Assembly (NCBI RefSeq): GCF_965644225.1
Contig: NZ_CBFFRJ010000117.1
Span: 1 to 15,962, forward strand
Direction: 5' to 3'
Length of the DNA: 15,962 nt
Source of the DNA: CBFFRJ01 sp965644225
GTDB taxonomy: Bacteria > Pseudomonadota > Gammaproteobacteria > Enterobacterales > Enterobacteriaceae
The notes under the pieces are model-generated. The model saw nothing but the letters and a program-made list of their open reading frames with translations. It was not told the DNA's origin and did no database searches. Of the stretch, positions 8,288 through 15,213 are shown one piece after another (positions within the stretch are counted from its first letter, which is position 1; each line of letters begins with the position of its first letter). Both the position numbers and the translations under genes were made by a program.

Positions 8288-9967
8288 ATGAATAAACTAT
8301 TTTCATCCCATGTAATGCCGTTCAGTGCGCTTATTGATGCCTGCTGGAAAGAAAAATACACGCTCGCCCGCTTTACGCGCGACCTGATTGCCGGCGTGAC
8401 CGTCGGGATCATTGCGATTCCGCTCGCCATGGCGCTGGCGATTGGCAGTGGCGTTGCGCCGCAGTATGGCCTTTATACCGCCGCCGTTGCCGGTATTGTG
8501 ATTGCCCTGTCCGGCGGATCACGTTACAGCGTCTCCGGGCCAACCGCCGCCTTTGTGGTTATCCTCTACCCTGTCTCTCAGCAGTTCGGGCTGGGCGGGT
8601 TGCTGGTGGCGACGTTGATGTCCGGCCTCTTTTTGATCCTCTTCGGCCTTGCCCGTTTTGGCCGGTTGATTGAGTATATTCCGCTCTCCGTGACCCTCGG
8701 ATTTACCTCCGGGATTGGTATCACCATCGGGACGATGCAGATAAAAGATTTCCTTGGCCTGCAGGTCGCCCATATGCCTGAGCACTACCTGCAAAAAGTC
8801 GGGGCGCTGGGAATGGCGTTACCGACGTTTAACCCAGGCGACGCCGCCATTGGCGTGGTGACGCTGGGCACGCTTATCCTGTGGCCGCGGTTGCGTATTC
8901 GCCTGCCAGGACACCTGCCCGCGCTGCTTGCCGGTTGTGCGGTGATGGGACTCGTCAATCTGGCGGGCGGGCATGTGGCGACCATTGGCTCGCAGTTCCA
9001 TTATTTGCTGGCCGATGGCAGCCAGGGCAACGGCATCCCGCAGTTGTTACCCCAGCTAGTGTTACCCTGGGATCTGCCGAACTCAAGCTTCACCCTGAGC
9101 TGGGCGTCGTTACAGGCGCTGCTGCCCGCCGCCTTTTCAATGGCCATGCTCGGCGCGATTGAATCGCTGCTCTGCGCGGTCGTCCTCGACGGCATGACCA
9201 GCACCCGCCATAAAGCCAACAGCGAACTGATCGGCCAGGGACTGGGCAATATCATCGCCCCCTTCTTCGGCGGCATTACCGCCACGGCGGCGATTGCGCG
9301 CTCGGCGGCGAATGTGCGCGCCGGGGCAACCTCGCCGGTCTCCGCGATTATTCACTCTCTGCTGGTTATCATGGCGCTGCTGGTGCTGGCTCCCCTGCTT
9401 TCCTGGCTGCCGCTGTCGGCTATGGCCGCCCTGCTGCTGATGGTGGCGTGGAATATGAGTGAAGCGCATAAGGTGGTGAATCTGCTGCGTCGCGGGCCAA
9501 AGGACGACATTATCGTCATGCTGATGTGCATGTCGCTGACGGTACTGTTTGATATGGTGATTGCGATAAGCGTCGGGATCGTGCTCGCTTCCCTGCTGTT
9601 TATGCGCCGCATTGCGCGGATGACGCGCCTGGCACCGGTCAACGTGGAAGTACCGTCCGACGTGCTGGTTCTGCGGGTCATTGGCCCCCTGTTTTTTGCC
9701 GCCGCCGATGGCTTATTCACCGAGCTTGACCAGCGTATCGCCGGTAAACGGGTGGTCGTGCTGAAGTGGGATGCGGTACCGCTGCTTGATGCCGGTGGGC
9801 TGGATGCCTTCCAACGCTTCGTGAAACGTCTGCCGGAAGGCACCGAACTGCGGGTCAGTAACCTGGAGTTCCAGCCCCTGCGCACTATGGCGCGAGCGGG
9901 TGTTCAGCCCATCCCTGGGCGTTTGTCCTTCTGGCCAAACCGTGATGCGGCCCTGGCCGATTTATGA
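8288..9967 (+). CDS. dauA: C4-dicarboxylate transporter DauA (SLC26/SulP family with STAS domain)
   Basis: DauA (formerly YchM) is an inner-membrane SLC26/SulP transporter; in E. coli it takes up aerobic succinate and other C4-dicarboxylates at acidic pH. The start at 8288 (MNKLFSSHVMPF) gives 559 residues, the E. coli length, with GGAAG upstream. An ATG at 8264 would add eight residues with no parallel. The membrane domain spans about residues 30-420, with family blocks GIIAIPLAMALAIGSG, SVSGPTAAFVVILYP and FFGGITATAAIARSAANV. After MRRIARMTRLAP comes the cytoplasmic STAS domain (about 440-550; KWDAVPLLDAGGLDAF). Its 3' end overlaps the convergent MerR gene by six bases. Confidence 0.96.
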   Translation: MNKLFSSHVMPFSALIDACWKEKYTLARFTRDLIAGVTVGIIAIPLAMALAIGSGVAPQYGLYTAAVAGIVIALSGGSRYSVSGPTAAFVVILYPVSQQFGLGGLLVATLMSGLFLILFGLARFGRLIEYIPLSVTLGFTSGIGITIGTMQIKDFLGLQVAHMPEHYLQKVGALGMALPTFNPGDAAIGVVTLGTLILWPRLRIRLPGHLPALLAGCAVMGLVNLAGGHVATIGSQFHYLLADGSQGNGIPQLLPQLVLPWDLPNSSFTLSWASLQALLPAAFSMAMLGAIESLLCAVVLDGMTSTRHKANSELIGQGLGNIIAPFFGGITATAAIARSAANVRAGATSPVSAIIHSLLVIMALLVLAPLLSWLPLSAMAALLLMVAWNMSEAHKVVNLLRRGPKDDIIVMLMCMSLTVLFDMVIAISVGIVLASLLFMRRIARMTRLAPVNVEVPSDVLVLRVIGPLFFAAADGLFTELDQRIAGKRVVVLKWDAVPLLDAGGLDAFQRFVKRLPEGTELRVSNLEFQPLRTMARAGVQPIPGRLSFWPNRDAALADL

Positions 9968-11011
9968 TCTCTGTGGCGCAGAATAGCGCCGGGACATCAT
10001 CACGCCAATAGCCTGATACAACCACTGGATGACCTCCGTCGTCATCCAGGTGCCCGTCATCAGATGCGGCTCCTGCTCCATGGCCTGGCGAAATTTCTGC
10101 CAGGTCCGGGGATCGGTTCCGGCATAAGATTCAAACAGAGCCTGCCAGTTTTCCACCAGCGCCTGCGCCTCATCACTGCCCGGATCCAGGCGCTGGCGGG
10201 TCGCCTGATGCAAACGGGCGACCAGCGGCGGCCACTCCATGATCCGGTCAAAGTAGTGGGCGCGCGTAAAGGCCATCTCTTGCGCATCCAGATAACGTTG
10301 CCAGATGACAAACTTACTTTCGGCAAAACTGCGGGTGATGTAACCGATTATCGCCTCATCAATGCCCGTTTGCTCCCGCATCTGCGGCTCAACAAAATGC
10401 ATTTCATTCAGGCGGGTCAAAAAGTCCGGCCGCCCGGCCGTATCCTGCTCAAGACGGGACATCCAGCGGGTAGCCAGGGTCATCGCCCGGTTATCTGTCT
10501 CCGGGCAGTTCTGCGCCATCAGCGTTTTGGCCTGCGCCACCAAATCCTGCCACAGGTTGTCGCGCGCAGAGTCATGCGACGCAAAGGGTAATTCCTGTAA
10601 TTCCTGAGCACTAAACCAGCGATCGTACATTTTCATTAATTCCAGAGTCTGTAGCCAGGACTCAAGGTCAGGTTCGTTTCCACCGGACAGCGTATTTCTT
10701 AGCGACGTCAGTTGCTCACGCAGGGTTGCAATATTGCGCATTTGCATATCCAGCAAGCTGATTTGTTCGTTAAGTAATGCGTCAAGCGGACGCGTCTCCT
10801 GTGCCAGATAGTCCGTAATTGCTGCCAGCGCCATTCCCGACTTAATCAGCACCTGAATCATATGCAGGCGTTTGACGTCAGCGAGATTGTATAAGCGGTA
10901 ACCGGCAGCGCTTCGGGCGGAAGGGGTAAGCAGTCCGATAGTTTCGTAGTGGTGCAATGTGCGAACGGTGATCCCTGCGCGCCGCGCCAGAACACCAGCC
11001 TGAATCAACAT
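9962..11011 (-). CDS. MerR family transcriptional regulator with TipAS-like C-terminal region
   Basis: A 349-residue regulator. Residues 1-70 are a clear MerR winged helix-turn-helix (LARRAGITVRTLHHYETIGLL, then SAAGYRLY, the wing and KRLHMIQVLIKSGM). Residues about 75-112 are a coiled-coil dimer helix. The long helical C-terminal part (about 130-345, rich in Trp, Gln and Leu) resembles the TipAS drug-binding fold of Streptomyces TipAL-type regulators and is long enough for two copies; this assignment is from general similarity. Such proteins sense a small molecule and activate a 19-base-spacer promoter by distorting it. AAGGAG lies 5 bases before the ATG. The only such promoter visible drives the gene itself. 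It is absent from this site in E. coli K-12, so it is a lineage-specific insertion. Ligand unknown. Confidence 0.88.
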   Translation of the reverse strand: MLIQAGVLARRAGITVRTLHHYETIGLLTPSARSAAGYRLYNLADVKRLHMIQVLIKSGMALAAITDYLAQETRPLDALLNEQISLLDMQMRNIATLREQLTSLRNTLSGGNEPDLESWLQTLELMKMYDRWFSAQELQELPFASHDSARDNLWQDLVAQAKTLMAQNCPETDNRAMTLATRWMSRLEQDTAGRPDFLTRLNEMHFVEPQMREQTGIDEAIIGYITRSFAESKFVIWQRYLDAQEMAFTRAHYFDRIMEWPPLVARLHQATRQRLDPGSDEAQALVENWQALFESYAGTDPRTWQKFRQAMEQEPHLMTGTWMTTEVIQWLYQAIGVMMSRRYSAPQRS

Positions 11012-11040
11012 AAAGACTCCTTCTCTTCCCCGTGGCGTAG

Positions 11041-11071
11041 ACTCTGAAGCCTGACGTTACGTGAGGGTCAA
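11041..11071 (-). promoter_or_regulatory. MerR-type promoter with operator dyad (autoregulation)
   Basis: On the minus strand -35 TTGACC (11066-11071), a 19-base spacer and a weak -10 CAGAGT (11041-11046) lie upstream of the MerR gene. The spacer is filled by a dyad at 11050-11066, CCTcACGTaACGTcAGG, with 14 of 17 positions symmetric (the exceptions are the centre and one pair). An over-long 19-base spacer holding a dyad is the hallmark of MerR-controlled promoters, so positive autoregulation is inferred. Confidence 0.8.
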
Positions 11072-11081
11072 CAAAAAAGCC

Positions 11082-11112
11082 AAAAAAAAACGGCTTCCAG
11101 TGGAAACCGCTT
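11082..11112 (-). terminator. Rho-independent terminator of ychH
   Basis: Minus-strand CGGTTTCC-ACT-GGAAGCCG (one G-U pair) is followed by nine T residues. It ends the ychH transcript just before the MerR promoter. Confidence 0.88.
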
Positions 11113-11134
11113 TGATTGATACCGGGTCCGGGCG

Positions 11135-11404
11135 TTAGCTGTGTTTGTCACGACGGCAGCGTTTGTCGTAGTGACGAACCCACCAGTACTTATCGCACAC
11201 CTGTTCATGGCCGCCAACGCGCGCCCCCGCGAGCCAGAGTACAGCGCCGACAAAAATACTCAGCACCGCGCCATGGGCGAAAAATTGCGGCAGGTTAAGC
11301 TGCGGGAGTTGGTTTAAAATGGAGTAACTCACACCGACAATCATCACCACCAGCCCCAGGCACATCAGCACATTACCGAGTAACGAAGCGTTTTTGCGTT
11401 TCAT
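11135..11404 (-). CDS. ychH: YchH, stress-induced inner membrane protein
   Basis: An 89-residue protein that matches E. coli YchH (92 residues) nearly throughout, slightly shorter at the C-terminus. Two membrane helices are visible, about residues 8-28 and 43-62, joined by NQLPQLNLPQFFAHG. A basic tail follows, with EQVCDKYWWVRHYDKRC carrying two cysteines. In E. coli it is a CRP-activated, stress-related inner-membrane protein; the molecular function is unknown. AAGGTG sits 6 bases before the ATG. It is divergent from pth across 274 bases and has its own promoter and terminator, so it is monocistronic. Confidence 0.94.
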   Translation of the reverse strand: MKRKNASLLGNVLMCLGLVVMIVGVSYSILNQLPQLNLPQFFAHGAVLSIFVGAVLWLAGARVGGHEQVCDKYWWVRHYDKRCRRDKHS

Positions 11405-11462
11405 AGTGTCACCTTCGGAACGATGGGTTGAACGGGAATAACCCCAGTCAAATAATGTACAA

Positions 11463-11505
11463 AGTATAGACAGGGCGTCTTTTATTGATTGCGGTTAGGA
11501 TCACA
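11463..11505 (-). promoter_or_regulatory. ychH promoter with class II CRP site
   Basis: Minus-strand TGTGA-TCCTAA-CCGCA (11490-11505) has one perfect and one 3-of-5 CRP half site. The -10 TATACT (11463-11468) follows such that the CRP site is centred near -41.5 from the expected start, the class II geometry, and no good -35 is present. CRP control of ychH is known in E. coli; binding here is inferred. Confidence 0.65.
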
Positions 11506-11678
11506 ATTACACATATTCAGGCAACAAAAGTTTACATTTAAGCCCCTGAACTGCTTGTAATTCTAATGGTTCATTAGAGCAATCATTATCGTTTTCCCGT
11601 TTCGCTTTGAGAATTTTGTTTTCAGCCGCTGCACGACGTAAACTACGCGCCAGATATTGACCTGGTCAGGAAGAGAAA

Positions 11679-12263
11679 GTGACGATTAAACTGATTGTCG
11701 GGCTGGCAAACCCGGGAGCGGAATACGCGGCCACACGCCACAATGCGGGTGCCTGGTATGTGGATTTACTGGCGGAGCGTTTCCGTGCGCCGCTGCGCGA
11801 GGAGCCAAAGTTCTACGGTTATACTTCACGCCTGACGCTTGCCGGTGAAGATGTACGCCTGCTGGTCCCCACGACATTCATGAACCTGAGCGGCAAAGCG
11901 GTTGCGGCTATGGCAACCTTCTATCGTATCAATCCGGATGAGATCCTGGTGGCGCACGATGAACTGGATCTCCCGCCAGGAGTCGCAAAATTCAAACTCG
12001 GCGGCGGTCATGGCGGGCACAACGGGCTAAAAGACATCATCAGCAAGCTGGGCAATAACCCGAATTTTCACCGTTTACGCGTTGGAATCGGCCATCCGGG
12101 CGATAAAAACAAAGTTGTTGGTTTTGTCCTCGGCAAACCACCGGTTTCTGAGCAGAAACTTATCGACGAAGCGGTTGACGAAGCGGTGCGTTGCACCGAG
12201 CTATGGCTGAAAGACGGCCTGACCAAAGCAACCAATCGCCTGCACGCCTTTAAGGCACAGTAA
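11679..12263 (+). CDS. pth: Peptidyl-tRNA hydrolase
   Basis: Pth releases tRNA from peptidyl-tRNAs that drop off the ribosome, recycling tRNA; it is essential in E. coli. The 194 residues equal the E. coli enzyme, including the GTG start (AGGAAGAG upstream). Catalytic elements are visible: Asn11 and His21 in GLANPGAEYAATRHNAG (His20 in the older numbering without Met), Asn69 in PTTFMNLSG, Asp94 in VAHDELDLPPG, and the GGGHGGHNGLKDI loop. It lies 125 bases upstream of ychF on the same strand. No convincing own promoter was picked out in 11506-11678, which holds no gene. Confidence 0.98.
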   Translation: MTIKLIVGLANPGAEYAATRHNAGAWYVDLLAERFRAPLREEPKFYGYTSRLTLAGEDVRLLVPTTFMNLSGKAVAAMATFYRINPDEILVAHDELDLPPGVAKFKLGGGHGGHNGLKDIISKLGNNPNFHRLRVGIGHPGDKNKVVGFVLGKPPVSEQKLIDEAVDEAVRCTELWLKDGLTKATNRLHAFKAQ

Positions 12264-12307
12264 ACCCTTTGCGTGGCATTTTTGCCGCGCGATCCAGCGG
12301 TTACGTG

Positions 12308-12313
12308 TATAAT
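12308..12313 (+). promoter_or_regulatory. Probable ychF promoter -10 (TATAAT)
   Basis: A consensus TATAAT preceded by GTG lies 75 bases before the ychF ATG. The nearest TTGCCG (12282-12287) is 20 bases away, longer than optimal, so the -35 is uncertain. It would allow ychF transcription independent of pth. Confidence 0.6.
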
Positions 12314-12388
12314 AGGCAAAGTTATCAACTTTTATGCAATCTGTTTTACATAACAGGTTGATTATTCAGAACTTAAGGTAATCACATC

Positions 12389-13483
12389 ATGGGATTCAAA
12401 TGCGGTATCGTTGGCCTGCCCAACGTAGGTAAATCCACCCTGTTCAACGCGCTCACCAAAGCTGGTATTGAAGCGGCTAACTTCCCGTTCTGTACCATTG
12501 AGCCGAACACCGGTGTCGTACCGATGCCCGATCCGCGTCTGGACAAGCTGGCTGAAATCGTTAAGCCGCAGCGCATTCTGCCGACTACCATGGAGTTCGT
12601 GGATATCGCGGGCCTGGTGAAAGGCGCGTCTAAAGGTGAAGGCCTGGGTAATCAGTTCCTGACCAATATCCGTGAAACCGAGGCCATTGGTCACGTGGTG
12701 CGTTGCTTTGAAAACGACAACATCATTCATGTGAACAATAAAGTCGATCCGGCTGATGATATTGAAGTAATCAATACCGAGCTGGCCCTTTCCGACCTCG
12801 ATACCTGCGAACGCGCCCTGCACCGCGTGCAGAAAAAAGCCAAAGGCGGCGATAAAGACGCGAAAGCAGAGCAAGCGGCGCTGGAAAAATGTCTGCCGCA
12901 GTTGGAAAACGCAGGTATGCTGCGCGCCCTGAAAAATTTGACTGAAGAAGACAAAGCGGCGATCAAATACCTGAGCTTCCTGACGCTGAAACCGACCATG
13001 TACATCGCCAACGTCAACGAAGATGGCTTCGAGAACAACCCGTACCTGGACAAAGTGCGTGAAATCGCCGCTGCAGAAGGTTCTGTGGTAGTGGCCGTAT
13101 GTGCCGCCGTTGAGTCAGATATCGCTGAACTGGACGATGCCGACCGCGAAGAGTTTATGGCTGAGCTGGGTATTGAAGAGCCGGGCCTGAACCGTGTTAT
13201 TCGTGCCGGTTACGAGCTGCTGAGCCTGCAAACCTACTTCACCGCTGGCGTGAAAGAAGTACGCGCCTGGACCATCCCGGTTGGCGCGACCGCCCCGCAG
13301 GCCGCCGGTAAAATCCATACCGACTTCGAGAAAGGCTTTATCCGCGCGCAGACCATCGCCTATGAAGACTTTATCACCTACAAAGGTGAGCAAGGCGCGA
13401 AAGAAGCCGGGAAAATGCGTGCAGAAGGTAAAGAGTACATCGTTAAAGATGGCGACGTAATGAACTTCCTGTTTAACGTCTAA
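12389..13483 (+). CDS. ychF: Redox-regulated ribosome-binding ATPase YchF (OLA1 type)
   Basis: YchF is an Obg-family P-loop NTPase that unusually prefers ATP. It binds ribosomes and influences stress responses and translation initiation at non-canonical sites. The 364 residues are one more than the E. coli protein, through a one-codon difference near ALKNLTEEDKAA. Residues 9-17 are the P-loop GLPNVGKST; EFVDIAGLVKGASKGEGLG is the switch II/G3 region; NVNEDGFE is the altered G4 that underlies ATP preference. The C-terminal TGS domain (about residue 280 on) ends in KDGDVMNFLFNV. TAAGGT precedes the ATG. Codon use indicates high expression. It is the last core gene before the island. Confidence 0.98.
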   Translation: MGFKCGIVGLPNVGKSTLFNALTKAGIEAANFPFCTIEPNTGVVPMPDPRLDKLAEIVKPQRILPTTMEFVDIAGLVKGASKGEGLGNQFLTNIRETEAIGHVVRCFENDNIIHVNNKVDPADDIEVINTELALSDLDTCERALHRVQKKAKGGDKDAKAEQAALEKCLPQLENAGMLRALKNLTEEDKAAIKYLSFLTLKPTMYIANVNEDGFENNPYLDKVREIAAAEGSVVVAVCAAVESDIAELDDADREEFMAELGIEEPGLNRVIRAGYELLSLQTYFTAGVKEVRAWTIPVGATAPQAAGKIHTDFEKGFIRAQTIAYEDFITYKGEQGAKEAGKMRAEGKEYIVKDGDVMNFLFNV

Positions 13484-13541
13484 ATAGAATTTGTTGTCTC
13501 ATGAGGTTTTACTGAATCTCATGACAATGAAAAAAATATAT

Positions 13542-13570
13542 AAAATCCACGCAATTGCGTGGATTTTTTT
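13542..13570. terminator. Strong bidirectional terminator after ychF
   Basis: A perfect 26-base palindrome (13542-13567; each arm AAAATCCACGCAA or its complement) is followed by T residues to 13570 and flanked by A residues on the other side. It can stop both ychF (plus) and the cargo gene transcript (minus), and marks the core/island border. Confidence 0.92.
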
Positions 13571-13687
13571 ATGGTGCTTCGTTTAATCTCGCCACAGCGT
13601 AGTTAAAAATGAGTATAGAGATGTGTAAGCACACCCATTAATGTCTACCCTCTCTCCATGGCAATTAATAATTCATCATTATATTTT

Positions 13688-15040
13688 TTATTTTTGACCA
13701 AGATATCGCCTCACAATATATTTGAATTGATTAGCTTGAGCTACTGACAACATCATTAAATAATCACCTGCACCTCGGGAAATTGTAACCTCTATGCCTC
13801 CTCCGTCTGCTTCGTAATTTATCTTAGCATCACGTAGTTCTTTGAAAGGTATAGATGTTATTCTTTCTATTAGTTGGCCCATTTGGGTTGTAAACGAACG
13901 TTTAATATTTAGATTATCTGCATCACTTGTGATGATATGTTTCCCTCCCGTACCAGAGATCTCTGTTAGATCCACACTCAATTTTTCTTGTTCTTTTCGA
14001 TAGTCACTGAGCTCCTTCATCCACAATGGAATATTGTCTTGCATTCTATCTTTATAAGCCATTTGATTTCCCTTTCTGGTTCGGCTGGCCCATTTTTGTT
14101 GCCCATCAGGTCCGTAGTTATCAGTATCCTCGGTAGAACGGCTACTATAATCAGTATCCAGGGATGCCCAAGGTGAAGGAATTGTTTTAAACATTCGGTG
14201 AGCTTCATCAGTAGCATCTTGCTCAACAAAAAAGAAAGTTTTCTTTGCGATATCATTTAGTTTAGGATCAGGAGCTTCCTCGGTGAGCTTATAAATCATC
14301 CTTATTTCCTTGTCAGTAGTAAAAGTAGTGGACTTATCTCGGGTTCCCTTCATGTTGGGAATAAAATCAGATGCCGAATCCGCCCCTTTTTTCCTGAGTG
14401 CCAGATAAGTTGGAATCAATGGTTTTCCTGCATAAAATCGTTTAACATTTTCTTGCAGCACTCCAACTAACCCTCCTTTCGATTGGAAAAATGCTTCCTT
14501 TTGAGAGTCGTCTTTGATTGATATAACCTTATTCGCACTGGCTTTCATTTCTGTATTAGCCTGGGTTTCATTCTTAGCCCATTTTACGAAATACATAAAT
14601 CCTTCCTCACCACCTCCAAATTCTCGCTGAACTATTACAGATGCCTTTACTCCATTTTCTAGCTCTATCTTAACCTTATCGTTTTTGTCGTCATCAAAAC
14701 TATAAAACATATTGTCCGCCCAGCCAGATAACAAGGCTAGCTTATTATCGGTTGACATGGTCTTCCAACCTTCTTCAAAAAATGTCTCCAGGCTATAGAT
14801 ATTTTCGCCGTTATCTAAAGGAGATTTATCCCATCCATATTTTGTTTTATTAGCATGTGATTGTTCCAAATATACCCAACCAGCCGGACCAATGCCAAAG
14901 ATTCCGGCTTCAGTTGTGGAATGCTCATCGTTTGGTTGCTCAAAATCAGTTACTCGTTGCACTAATTTTTTATCGTGACCCAGGGATTGAATTGATGTAT
15001 CTTTTTGTATCATTCCATGGTTTTTTTTCATGAATAACAT
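13688..15040 (-). CDS. Putative eCIS-type cargo/toxin of unknown function, main open frame (450 codons)
   Basis: I do not recognise the fold. This frame holds most of a protein whose true start is probably at 15158 in another frame; removing one base from an A8 run joins them into about 489 residues. Evidence: no convincing Shine-Dalgarno before 15040 or the inner ATG at 15031, and the joined N-terminus carries a VDNRP motif known from cargo proteins encoded beside DUF4157 proteins. The product has no cysteine, no membrane segment and no signal peptide, is rich in Lys, Asp, Glu and Ser, and ends in ...FKYIVRRYLGQK. The region is visibly AT-rich compared with all flanking genes, suggesting recent transfer. 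It lies 55 bases after the DUF4157 gene, in the same direction. A toxin or effector role is inference from context only; no catalytic motif was identified. Confidence 0.72.
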   Translation of the reverse strand: MLFMKKNHGMIQKDTSIQSLGHDKKLVQRVTDFEQPNDEHSTTEAGIFGIGPAGWVYLEQSHANKTKYGWDKSPLDNGENIYSLETFFEEGWKTMSTDNKLALLSGWADNMFYSFDDDKNDKVKIELENGVKASVIVQREFGGGEEGFMYFVKWAKNETQANTEMKASANKVISIKDDSQKEAFFQSKGGLVGVLQENVKRFYAGKPLIPTYLALRKKGADSASDFIPNMKGTRDKSTTFTTDKEIRMIYKLTEEAPDPKLNDIAKKTFFFVEQDATDEAHRMFKTIPSPWASLDTDYSSRSTEDTDNYGPDGQQKWASRTRKGNQMAYKDRMQDNIPLWMKELSDYRKEQEKLSVDLTEISGTGGKHIITSDADNLNIKRSFTTQMGQLIERITSIPFKELRDAKINYEADGGGIEVTISRGAGDYLMMLSVAQANQFKYIVRRYLGQK

Positions 15041-15158
15041 CTATAGGCCTATTATCCACTAGCCTAAAAATTTTCTTACCACTGTTCGCACTCTGCGCGG
15101 CAGAATTAATAGCCACCCTGCCTTTATTCTCTGTAGGTTTTTTCACATGTTTATACAT
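14970..15158 (-). pseudogene. N-terminal segment of the cargo protein, frame-broken at an A8 run
   Basis: This frame starts with ATG at 15158 and has AAGG and TAGGA upstream. It encodes MYKHVKKPTENKG..., then FRLVDNRPIDVIHEK. It resembles the leader of eCIS-associated cargo proteins, which typically carry a basic, Asn/Gln-rich stretch followed by VDNRPE...Q. The reading stays open to 14970, but after codon 45-46 the sense is lost at the A8 run (15021-15028). Deleting one A yields HEK-NHGMIQK, entering the 450-codon frame. As given, translation would produce only a 62-residue peptide. I treat it as the first exon-like piece of the same gene, not as an independent small protein. Confidence 0.65.
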
Positions 15159-15213
15159 ATCCTAAACCTTTTAATTTATTTTATTGAGCGTTTTTTAACA
15201 TTCAACCTCATTA

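Noticed and set aside
13497..13524. Direct repeat TCTCATGA (13497-13504 and 13517-13524) just after ychF, considered as an island attachment site
   Set aside because: Only eight bases, no partner copy found at the other end of the island within the window, and no integrase or tRNA nearby.
13571..13687. Gap between the ychF terminator and the cargo gene, checked for a small gene or RNA
   Set aside because: No open frame with a start signal, no hairpin and no convincing promoter; treated as plain intergenic sequence.
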